Of a DNA stretch of 64,000 nt, positions 24,726-34,313 are shown piece after piece. How positions within the stretch are numbered: the first letter of the stretch is position 1; the number at the start of each line of letters is the position of its first letter. The notes below the pieces were generated by a model that worked only from the letters and a program-made list of their open reading frames with translations, made no database searches and had not been told where the DNA came from. Both the position numbers and the translations under genes were made by a program. The stretch is taken from contig NC_091228.1 in the NCBI RefSeq assembly GCF_040958095.1, positions 9,436,340 through 9,500,339 of the forward strand, in the 5' to 3' direction. The stretch comes from Procambarus clarkii (lineage: Eukaryota; Arthropoda; Malacostraca; Decapoda; Cambaridae).

Positions 24726-25417
24726 GTGGGGGGAGACAGGAACGGTGTGTGGGGGAGACAGGAACGGTGTGTGGGGGAGACAGGAACGGTGTGGGGGGGG
24801 AGACAGGAATGGTGTGTGGGGGAGACAGGAACGGTGTGTGGGGGAGACAGGAACGGTGTGGGGGGGAGACAGGAATGGTGTGTGGGGGAGACAGGAACGG
24901 TGTGTGGTGGGAGAAAGGAACGGTGTTTGGGGGAGACAGGAACGGTGTGGGGGGAGACAGAAGCGGTGTGTGTGGGAGACAGAAACGGTGTGGAGGGGTG
25001 ACAGGAACGGTGTGTGTGGGAGAGACAGGAACGGTGTGTGGTGGAGGGGAGACAGGAACGGTGTGTGGTGGAGACAGGGACGGTGTGTGGGGGGTGGAGA
25101 AGGGAACGGTGTGGGGGAGACAGGAACGGTGTGTGTGGGAGACAGGAATGGTGTGTGTGGGAGAGACAGGAACGGTGTGTGGTGGGGAGGAGACAGGAAC
25201 CGTGTGTGGTGGAGGAAGATAGGAACGGTGTGTGTGGGAGAGACAGGAACGGTGTATGGGGGGAGAGACAGGAACGGTGTGTAGATGAGAGACAGGAACA
25301 ATGTGTGTGGGGGGGGAGACAGGAACGGTGTGTGGGAAGACAGGAACGGTGTGGGGTGGGAGACAGGAACGGTGTAGGGGAGAGAGAGGAACGCTGTGTG
25401 GATGGGAGACAGGAACG
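24726..25417 (-). repeat. 22-bp array, inverted orientation, segment 10
   Basis: Complete inverted counterpart of 15,066-15,757. Its latter part is also a direct copy of 19,460-19,935, at an offset of about 5,482 bases. Confidence 0.95.
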
Positions 25418-26452
25418 AACGAACCCGACTCTACCGTCGGAGCGTGGAGCAGCGACATCAACTCCATCTGTGAGTCCGCTCCCGAAACCTCCACAACTTG
25501 GACGACGCCATTTAGTAGTCACAGGACTATACCAGCCAGAAATGCTAGATTCTTGTCCTAATAGCTCGAGAGGCAGCTGGGGCTGACCTCTGGTGAGGTG
25601 GCGCCTAGAAAATCAGAGCCATCTATTGAGCGATAAGGTTTACGTTTATGCAGGGTCCGTAAGTGCTATTTCCTAGTGTCCCAGTGTACTAATGAAGTAT
25701 CTGTATTTACAGAGCCGACGTAGGGCTGCTGTAATACGAGGACAGTCTACCCAGGGCAGCCAAGGTCACTACACCAGTCTGCTTTACGGAAGCAGTGAGC
25801 CGCCGCCGGAAGAGAACTGTGAAGTGTTCTACTGTCTTCCTGTGGAGTGGCAGAGACGGGATTCGTCGTACCCGGGGCTGGTTAATAGAAGAGACGACTG
25901 ACTAAGGTGCTGAAGAGGAGAGTAACCAGCGAGTTGCACGAAGCTCCTGCCTAGGGCTCGCTACCCTAGTATTTGCACGTGAAGTGGCCCAGCAGCGCGA
26001 ATCTGAAGGAATCTGCCAACACTGGGCTGGACTGTGATTGTGGGCCTTCACGTGGAAGCTCTTAGTAAGACTGGTTTGGCTGGCCCGTGGCCAGGGGTAG
26101 ACTCATTGTTGCTTCCCGGTACCTGCTAAGGATCGTACTACGGATGAGGAAACACGATAGCTTACAAGACTGGATCGCCATCATCGAAGAGCGATTAGTG
26201 TTCCATGAGACATTTTGTACATATTAGGTGTACAAATACTTTTGTAAGGATTATTTATGAGGTGATGGAAAAAGTTATCATATGTAAAACATATCGATAT
26301 TTTATGAAGTGTAGTATTCAATACAACCCCTCTTTTGTTTTACTTGCATTACCGAGCTCACTCCTTGAAAACCACTACTTACTTGGTGCCGGATACCAGT
26401 ACTTTAGAACCACCTGAAAAGAACCCTGTTGCGACCCATTGTGGCCGTAACA
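25418..26452. repeat. F1 module, copy C (inverted)
   Basis: Reverse complement of copy A with paired coordinates summing to about 40,483. By eye it is indistinguishable from A apart from homopolymer tracts at the array boundary. Confidence 0.85.
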
Positions 26453-28339
26453 ATGTGGGGGGGGGGGCAGGAACGGGGTGTGGTGGGAGAGACAGGAACG
26501 GTGTGTGTGTGGGAGACAGGAACGGTGAGTGGGGGAGACAGGAAGACAGGAATGGTGTGTGGCAAGACAGGAACGGTGTGGGGTGGGAGACAGGAACGGT
26601 TTGGGGGGTGAGAGAGGAACGGTGTGGGGGGGGGGGGAGACAAGAACGGTATGTGTGTAAGAGAGACAGGAACTGTGTGTGGTGGGGGGAGACAGGAACG
26701 GAGTGGGGGGAGACAGGAACGGTGTGTGAATATGAGACAGGAACGGTGTGTGTAGGGGAGATAGGAACGGTGTGTGGGAGAGACAGGAACGGTGAGTGGG
26801 GGAGAGACTCGAACGGTGTGTGGGGGAGACAGGAACGATGTGTGGATGAGAGACAGGAACAGTATGTGGATGAGCGACAGGAACGGTGTGTGGGTGAGAG
26901 ACAAGACCGGTGTGTGAATGAGAGACAAGAACGGAGTGTGAATGAGAGACAGGAACGGTGTGTGGGGGAGGCAGAAACGGTGTGTGGGTGAGAGAGGAAC
27001 GGTGTGTGGTGGGGGGGAGACAGGAACGGTGTGTGGGGGGGACTGGAACGGTGTGTGGGGGGAATGAAACGGTGTGTGGTGGGAGAGACAGGAACGGTGT
27101 ATGTGGGAGAGACAGGGACGGTGTGTGGGGGGGGGGGGGAGACAGGAACAGTGTGGGGGGAGACAGGAACGGTGTATGGATGAGAGACAGGAACGGTGTG
27201 TGAGGAAGAGACTGGAACAGTGTGTGGGGGAGAGACAGGAACGGTGTGCGGGGGAGAGACTGGAACGATTTGTGGGGAGACAGGATCGGTGTGTGGGAGG
27301 AGACAGGAACGGTGTGTGGGGGGGACAGGAACGGTGTGTGTGGGGGGAGACAGGTACGGTGTGTAGGGGAGAGAGACAGGAACGGTGTGAGGGGGAGACA
27401 GGACCGGTGTGTGGAGGAGACAGGAACGGTGTGTGTGGGAGGAGACAGGAATGGTGTGTGGTGGAGACAGGACCGGTGTTTGAGGGAGAGAGAAACGGTG
27501 AGTGTGGGAGAGATAGGAACGGTGTCTGGGGGTAGACAGGAACGGTGTATGGGGGAGAGAGGAACGGTGTGTTGGAGAGAGAGGAACGGTGTGTGTGGGA
27601 GAGACAGGAACGGTGTGTGTGGGGAAACAGGAACGGTGTGTGGTGGAACGAGGAACGGTGTGTGTGGGAGAGACAGGAACGGTGTGTGGGGGGAGAGACA
27701 GGAACGGTGTGGGGGGGAGACAGGAACGGTGTGGGGGAGAGAGAGGAACAGTATAGGGGGGAGGGAGAGGAACAGTGTCTGAGGAGACAGGAACGGTGTG
27801 TGGGGGAGACAGGAACGGTGTGTGGGGAGACAGGAACGGTGTGGGGTGGGAGACAGGAACGGTGTGGGAGAGAGAGAGGAACGGTGTTGGGTAGAGACAG
27901 GAACAGTGTGTGGATGAGAGACAGAAATGGTGTGTGGATGAGAGACAGGAGCGGTGTGTAGATGAGAGACATTAACGGTGTGTGGGGGAGACAGGAACGG
28001 TGTGTGGTGGGGAAAGACAGGAACGGTGTGCGGTGGGAGACAGGAACGGTGTGTGGGGGGAGACAGGAACGGTGTGTGTGGGAGAGACAGGAACGGTGTG
28101 TGGGGGGAGACAGGAACGGTGTGTGGGGGAGAGAAGAACGGTGTATGTGGGAGAGACTGGAACGGTGTGGGTGGAGAGTCAGGAACGGTGTGTGGGGGAG
28201 ACAGGAACGGTGTATGTTGGGGAGACAGGAACGGTGTGTGGTGGGGGAAGACAGGAACGGTATGTGTGGGAGAGACAGGAATAGTGGGGGCGGGGAGACA
28301 GGAACGGTGTATGTGGGGGAGACAGGAACGATGTGTGTT
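26453..28339 (-). repeat. 22-bp array, inverted orientation, segment 11 (copy C)
   Basis: Inverted counterpart of 12,156-14,030, unit for unit, differing mainly in G-run lengths. Confidence 0.95.
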
Positions 28340-28443
28340 TACTAGTTGTGTTTTTACGGGGGTTGAGCTTTGCTCTTTCGGCCCGCCTCTCAACTGTCAA
28401 TCAACTGTTTACTAACTACTTTTTTTTTTTTTTTTTTTCCACA

Positions 28444-28476
<33 letters not shown>

Positions 28477-28647
28477 AGGAAGCAGCCCGTGACAACTGAC
28501 TAACTCCCAGGTACCTATTTACTGCTAGGTAACAGGGGCATTCAGGGTGAAAGAAACTTTGCCCATTTGTTTCTGCCTCGTGCGGGAATCGAACCCGTGC
28601 CACAGAATTACGAATCCTGCTCGCTATCCACCAGGCTACGAGGCCCC
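28340..28647 (-). mobile_element. tRNA-Thr-derived SINE, right-arm copy
   Basis: Reverse complement of the SINE at 11,851-12,155. It has the same tRNA-like head (about 28,574-28,646), a longer CA/GT run (28,444-28,474) and the same LINE-like tail. The only clear differences are microsatellite and poly-A/T lengths. Confidence 0.9.
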
Positions 28648-28677
28648 CGTAGACAAGACAGTGTGTGGGAGACAAGA

Positions 28678-29665
28678 TGTAACATGCATGACCCCCCCCC
28701 CCCTTAGAGTTTACACCCCAGGGAAACCTTCTCCAAGAGGTCAGCCCAGATGACCTCCGGATTATCTTGTATGTTGATAACAAAATTCCTGGGCTAGTCA
28801 TAGTCAGCATAGTTTCAAGTATGTAATATTTCATGATACTCTTGTCAAACATTGCAATGGAATTAGACCCCAGATTCTTATGTGTAAACACCCATGGATC
28901 TCCCCTTTTAGCCAGGTCAAAGGTCAGTCACACACGTAATTAATAATTCCTTTCTTGAACAGTGTATGGTGAATGTCAAACAAGTTTAATGAAATTTCTT
29001 GAGTGTTTGTGCACGTGTAGCCGACCTCTTGGTAGCAACCGCAAATCTCCCCCTTCCCCCTTTTTTTTGGGGGTGTATATAGAGGTCGTGTAGAGACTTA
29101 GGGACAGAGTGCGGGACACCGGGATCGAGAGCGGGTCTGTGAAGAACATCTCAGCCAGGGAGAGACAGAGGTCTTAAGGTAATGTGTGTGATCTCTAAGG
29201 TTTTGTTCCATGTCCAAACTTCTTAACTTTTGGCCATTGTTAGAGAAGGAATTATAAGTGGTGATTGACATAATTTTGTTCTGAATAAACTCATGTTAAA
29301 TTTTCCGTCTGTGTCAATTGTTGAATCCTCTTAGCCTTTTGGATATAGTGGCTGACAACCGTCTCATAATTAATGAGAGTCATAGAAAGTACTCTCCAAG
29401 TCAAGCAATGTTTCTTGCCTCGTTGCTTGATATAGTCTCAATGGTGAAGGCAGATGATGGCAGCGTTATGTACTCCTGTGTAGCATTTCCTAGGCAGTGT
29501 ACTTTTGGTTCCAGTGTAACCATCATATGTCAGCTCATATTACAGTGTTCAATAACAGTTATCAAGTGCAAACTGATAGGAAGTGTTACTCAGGATAAGT
29601 AGTAGTGTGTACATTATTAGATTAGTGTCCATTACAATGGTGTTACATTTTAGAGCGGTGTTACA
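28678..29665 (+). mobile_element. Solo LTR, 988 bp, right-arm copy
   Basis: Reverse complement of the LTR at 10,831-11,819, here in its transcriptional sense. It runs from TGTAACATGC to GTGTTACA, flanked by AAGA (28,674-28,677) and AGGA (29,666-29,669). TATATAG lies at 29,076-29,082 and AATAAA at 29,284-29,289, giving a U3/R/U5 layout of roughly 0.4/0.2/0.35 kb. Confidence 0.8.
29076..29082 (+). promoter_or_regulatory. TATA box of the solo LTR
   Basis: TATATAG follows GGGGGTG and lies about 200 bases before the AATAAA at 29,284. This spacing is expected for a core promoter at the U3/R border. The mirrored copy is near 11,415. Activity is unknown. Confidence 0.55.
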
Positions 29666-30893
29666 AGGAACGGTGTGTGGTGGAGACAGGAACGGTGTGT
29701 GGATGAGAGACAGGAACGGTGTGTGGGGGAGACACTAACGGTGTATGGGTAGACAGGAACGGTGTGCAAGGGAGACAGGAACGGTGTGTGGGGGAGACAG
29801 GAACGGTGTGTGGTGGAGACAGGAACGGTGTGTGGATGAGAGACAGGAACGGTGTGTGGGGGAGACAGAAACGGTGTGTGGTGGGGAAAGATAGGAACAA
29901 TGGGGGGAGGGGGTAGACAGGAACGGTGTGGGGGGGAGACAGGAAAGGTGTGTGGATGAGAGACAGGAACGGTGTATGGGGGGAGACAGGAACGTTGTGT
30001 GGGGAGACATAAACAGTGTGGGGTGGGAGACAGGAACGGTGTGGGGGGAGAGAGAGGAACGGTGATGGGGGGAGAGAGAGGAACGGTGTTGGGGGGAGAG
30101 AGAGGAACGGTGTTGGGGGAGACATGAACGGTGTGTGTGGGAGACAGGAACGGTGTGTGGGGAGACAGGAACGGAGTGGGGTGGGAAACAGGAACGGTGT
30201 AGGAGAGAGAGAGGAACGGTGTTGGAGGAGACAGGAACGGTCTGTGGATGAGAGACAGGAACGGTGTGTGGATGAGAGACAGGAATGGTGTGAGTGGGGG
30301 AGACAGGAACGGTGTGTGGGGGAGACATTAACGGTGTGTGGGTAGACAGGAACGGTGTGTGGGGGAGACAGGAACGGTGTGTGGGGAGACAGGAACGGTG
30401 TGTGGTGGAGACAGGAACGGTGTGTGGATGAGAGACAGGAACGGTGTGTGGATGAGAGACAGGAATGGTGTGTGGATGAGAGACAGGAACGGTGTGTGGG
30501 GGAGACAGGAACGGTGTGTGGTGGGGAAAGACAGGAACGGTGTGTGTGGGAGAGACAGGAACGGTGTGTGGGGGAGACAGGAACGGTGTATGTGGGGAAG
30601 ACTGGAACGGTGTGTAGGGGGGACAGGAACGGTGTGGGGGGAGAGAGAGGAACGGTGTTGGGGGGAGAGAGAGGAACGGTGTTGGGGGAGACAGGAACGG
30701 TGTATGTGGGGAAGACAGGAACGGTGTGTTGGGGAGACAGGAACGGTGTATGTGGGGGAGACAGGAACGGTGTGTGGGGGAAGGGACAGGAACGGTGAGT
30801 GGTGGGGAAAGACAGGAACGGTGTGTGTGGGAGAGACAGGAACGGTGTGTGTGGTGGGGAAAGACTGGAATGGTGTGTGTGGGAGAGACAGGA
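29666..30893 (-). repeat. 22-bp array, inverted orientation, segment 12
   Basis: Inverted counterpart of about 9,603-10,830. It stops at GAGACAGGA, after which unique sequence begins. The left arm continues as array past the mirrored point. Confidence 0.95.
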
Positions 30894-31104
30894 AGATCGG
30901 CAGGGAGGGTTCAGGGTAGGGGGGTTTTCTATGAAGAGGAGGGTGGTAGAGTATCCCTCCCCTCTGGTGTTACTGGGCTGCTTATTGTGGGTTCCCCCTC
31001 TCACGTCTGGTGATATTGTGTTAGGGGCTGTGATTTCCTAGTTTTCTCCTCTCGCCATGCGCTATTTCCTTGCTTCTGCCGCTATCGCTCTCTCCTACCT
31101 TGTC
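30894..31104. other. Unique sequence beside the palindrome end
   Basis: About 210 bp with no recognised gene or repeat. It starts AGATCGGCAGGG and is pyrimidine-rich later. It marks the outer right limit of the repeat domain. Confidence 0.6.
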
Positions 31105-31518
31105 ATGTCTATTGGGCTCTATCATATCAAAATTTGAAACTGTGTATGGAATCAGCCTCCACCACATCACTGCCTAAGGCATTCCATTTGTTAACTACTC
31201 TGACAATGAAAAAGTTCTTTCTAACATCCCTGTGACGCATTTGGGTACTCAGTTTCTACCTGTGTCCCCTTGTTCATGTACAATCCATACTAAACAGTTT
31301 ATTTTTATCTACTGTGTCAATTCCTCTGAAAATTTGGTAGATCGTGATTATGTCTCCCCTAACTCGTCTGCCTTCCAGTGTCATGAGGTTCAGTTCCAGT
31401 AATTTTTACCCCATAGCTCATTCCTCTCGGTGTACTCTCTTTCTCCTCTCATTTCTTGGGGACTAGCCTGGTGGCATACCTCTGAACCTTTTCTAACTTC
31501 GTTTTGTGTTTGACTAAA
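31105..31518 (-). mobile_element. LINE 3' fragment, CR1/L2-type, antisense
   Basis: The reverse complement matches the end of the LINE coding region at about 4,030-4,393. Correspondences include the stretches encoding VVNKWNAL and GHRWKL and the closing GATAGAGCCCA. It is a severely 5'-truncated, diverged copy of the same or a sister family, with several indels. No open frame of note remains. Confidence 0.85.
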
Positions 31519-31539
31519 GGTGGACGCCACGCTGTGCGT

Positions 31540-31562
31540 ATGCGTGTGTGTGTGTGTGTGTG
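31540..31562. repeat. (GT)n microsatellite
   Basis: GCGTGTGTGTGTGTGTGTG, a simple dinucleotide repeat immediately after the LINE fragment. Confidence 0.9.
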
Positions 31563-31639
31563 AATTTACTATATGTATCTTGAATTTGTATGTATATTTG
31601 TATCTATTTGTATCAAGGCACAATGGGTATAATAGTCTA

Positions 31640-32110
31640 TTGCATGTTCTATCTTCTTGTTATACTATGTTGGTTCGGGGTCTTGAAGTAGGTAGAACGT
31701 TGTTATGTGTTAACTGGCTGTTAATTGCTGGGTTTGAGTTTTTGATGTGCAGTGCCTCGCTGATGTCGAGTCTCCTGTTGTTGTTGTTGTACCTGTCGAT
31801 AATTTCTGTGTTGCTTGAAAGATTTCTCTGGTGATGGTCTGGTTGTGTGAGGAGATTATATGCTCCTTAATGGAGCCCTGTTGTTTGTGCATTGTTAATC
31901 ACCTAGAGAGACGTTGCTGTCTTGCCTATATACTGAGATCTTTGGGGCTGGCAGTTCCCAAGTGGGCCTCAAGTGGTGGCATAGACGACGTTGGTCTCTT
32001 TTAAGGCGTTCTGTTTGGTGCCTGGAGACTTGTTCATAAGTTGGTTTGCCGTCTTCTTGTTTTTGTAGTAAATTGTAAACTTTGTCTTCTGATTTTTGTC
32101 TGTGGTGATA
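31640..32110 (-). mobile_element. Penelope-like element fragment (C-terminal GIY-YIG region)
   Basis: Reading the minus strand in two frames gives pieces such as GSIKEHIISSHNQTITRE and RLDISEALHIKNSNPAIN. These resemble the C-terminal GIY-YIG endonuclease part of Penelope-like elements, where IKEH and EALHIK-type motifs occur. Stops and frameshifts interrupt it, and the reverse transcriptase part is absent. Recognition rests on motif resemblance only; the upstream boundary is uncertain. Confidence 0.55.
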
Positions 32111-32237
32111 ACGTTCCTATTAATAATATATATCCATCAATCACTGCATGGGGAATTGTGTAAAACCCTGATTTGCGTCTCGGAGAGGCTGCAGGATCCG
32201 TGTGAATTCAATGGAATTCCCGGTTGCAATTCTTTTG

Positions 32238-32312
32238 ACCGTGTCGTGGCCTTGTCGACTAAGGCGGCGTCTGGGAATCATCCCAGTCGAAAGTTCGAAT
32301 CCTCATCACGGC
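32238..32312 (+). mobile_element. tRNA-like SINE head, partial
   Basis: GTCGTGGCC at the start pairs with CACGGCCC at the end. There is a B-box-like GTTCGAATCC and a D-arm-like GGCCTTGTCGACTAAGGC. The anticodon arm (CTGGG/CCCAG) has a six-base loop, so it is not a proper tRNA. The body after 32,312 is unrelated to the Thr-SINE. Probably the head of a second SINE family. Confidence 0.45.
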
Positions 32313-32984
32313 CCTTGTGGATTTGTTCATAAGAACTTTCACTTTAGAAGGATGGGCTGAACAGAGACCAGGGGTTCCCCTAGCTAAATATGAAAGAGAA
32401 AGTATTTGTCTATCCAAGGATGGAAGCCATAGACTTGAGGTTAATCTCGCACAACTTTGGACGGTGATTGGTGATTTTTGGAGTGTTTGGGGGTTGTGGT
32501 GGGAGACCTGTGAGGGAGTGCTACTGGTCTAGGCACGGGGTCCACCCGGGTGCTGCTGGGTACCGCCTCTAGTAACACAAAGGGTGCATTACCGGCACTA
32601 ACCTTACGACCAACCTCCTCCAAAGGATCAGCTTCTTGTTAGACAATACACATTTAATTATTGCAACATTATTGTAAGATACCTGAAGAAATTCTCGTTC
32701 AATGGTGTTAATTTGAGAAAATTTGAAATTTCTCGAATTTCTTAATTTGAGAAAGCTTTTTTAAGAAAAGAAAATAATAAATGATTATTTGGTTTATAAA
32801 ATTATTATAAAATGATTCCGCTAAATGTAAAAAAATATTGAGACTAGTCTGTTAGTATACTTTAAAGGGAAGTAAATTTACTTAAATTTATCCGAGGGCT
32901 TCTATCTCAAGTGGTCTTGATGGGGCCAGAAAGCCGACGGCTTGTCAAGGGTCCTTCTTTCTTTCTTTCTCCATGGCAACACTG
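32313..32984. other. AT-rich stretch without recognised features
   Basis: Contains short open frames on both strands but no domain that could be recognised. The last part (32,640-32,960) is strongly AT-rich and looks intronic or intergenic. It lies 3' of the last A2M exon seen. Confidence 0.5.
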
Positions 32985-33730
32985 TTATACTGAACCATAA
33001 CATGGTAACACTGTTATACTGAACTATAACATGGCAACACTGTTATACTGAACCATAACATGGTAACACTGTTATACTGAACCATAACATGGCAACACTG
33101 TTATACTGAACTATAACATGTCAACACTGTTATACTGAACCATAACATGTCAACACTGTTATACTGAACCATAACATGTCAACACTGTTATACTGAACCA
33201 TAACATGGTAACACTGTTATACTGAACCATAACATGGCAACACTGTTATACTGAACTATAACATGGCAACACTGTTATACTGAACCATAACATGTCAACA
33301 CTGTTATACTGAACCATAACATGGTAACACTGTTATACTGAACTATAACATGTCAACACTGTTATACTGAACTATAACATGGTAACACTGTTATACTGAA
33401 CCATAACATGGCAACACTGTTATACTGAACCATAACATGTCAACACTGTTATACTGAACCATAACATGTCAACACTGTTATACTGAACTATAACATGGCA
33501 ACACTGTTATACTGAACCATAACATGGTAACACTGTTGTACTGAACTATAACATGGCAACACTGTTATACTGAACCATAACATGGTAACACTGTTATACT
33601 GAACCATAACATGGCAACACTGTTATACTGAACCATAACATGTCAACAATGTTATACTGAACCATAACATGGTAACACTGTTATACTGAACCATAACATG
33701 GCAAACACTGTTATACTGAACCATAAAAAA
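32985..33730. repeat. 29-bp minisatellite, about 25 copies
   Basis: Tandem units with core CACTGTTATACTGAACCATA plus an ACATGG(C/T)A linker. Variation sits mostly at one C/T (CCATA or CTATA) and at TGGC/TGGT/TGTC. It begins within about 12 bases of the splice donor of A2M exon e, so it lies at the very start of the following intron. Confidence 0.95.
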
Positions 33731-33741
33731 TTTGAACCAAC

Positions 33742-33930
33742 CTATATTAGAGCTTTCAGGTTTCGCACCCGCTATCCTTTTTCTCCTCTTTTTTTCACAG
33801 TATTTATAGTCGTCGATCTGAGAGCCGGGCCATCGTCCCACATCAAAACTTCCAGCAAAGTTGAACACTGCTTCCAGGGAAATGGGGTCAGGGTTTACTG
33901 CCAGCAGCTCTGTGCTTCTGTCTACCACTC
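33742..33930 (-). CDS. A2M: A2M exon e
   Basis: Acceptor AACCCAG precedes base 33,930. The first two bases complete the glycine codon begun in exon d and give LGVVDRSTELL across the junction. This matches the conserved A2M stretch (V-D-x-S-V-x-L-L) that follows the cysteine motif. It continues through NPDPISLEAVFNFA and SQIDDYKYC to a very basic KKRRKR run, then AGAKPESSNI. Donor GTTGGT is at 33,741. The exon is 189 bp and open throughout. The basic tract and lower similarity near the end suggest the bait region begins here or in the next exon. The 29-bp minisatellite starts just after the donor. Confidence 0.85.
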
Positions 33931-34137
33931 CTGGGTTTAGGAAATAATACAGCTTAATGTTAGTGTCTGGGCTGGCATATGCATATAAATATATAGTATG
34001 GTAAAATAAGAATACAATTTTCTTACTGTACTAGAATAACAACAAAATTTGCTTGTCCTGCTTGAATGAGCATCAGATTTTCTCAAAACATGTTTCCCTC
34101 AAGCAGGTCTAAGTCAGCCTTGGCGTGCTTTACTTAC

Positions 34138-34313
34138 CCAGGCTACACACAGAGTCTGGCTCTGAGGAGAGGGGACAGAGAGGCTTGTTCCCCAGGTTGT
34201 ACGCGAGAGGCTGACCAAGTGAGGTTTACGGTGTTACTGAGGCACTTGTCCACCTCCAGCTCCCTCGAGTCCGCCACAACCTCCCCATCTTGACGGGTAT
34301 ACCACACCAACAC
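34138..34313 (-). CDS. A2M: A2M exon d
   Basis: Acceptor TTTGCAG precedes base 34,313 and donor GTAAGT follows base 34,138. It encodes VLVWYTRQDGEVVADSRELE, then VDKCL and WSASRVQPGEQASLS. This is the highly typical A2M segment with a conserved cysteine and the R-V-x-P-G-E motif. After ASLS the frame shifts by one base at a run of four G on the plus strand (34,171-34,174). Beyond it the other frame reads SSEPDSVCSLG up to the donor, as expected for the family. The exon is 176 bp; 175 would keep phase with exon e. The extra base is either an assembly error or a disabling mutation. Confidence 0.9.

Noticed and set aside
30891-30900. AGATCGG at the palindrome edge as sequencing-adapter carry-over
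   Set aside because: Only seven bases agree with the common adapter start and the next bases diverge, so chance is adequate.
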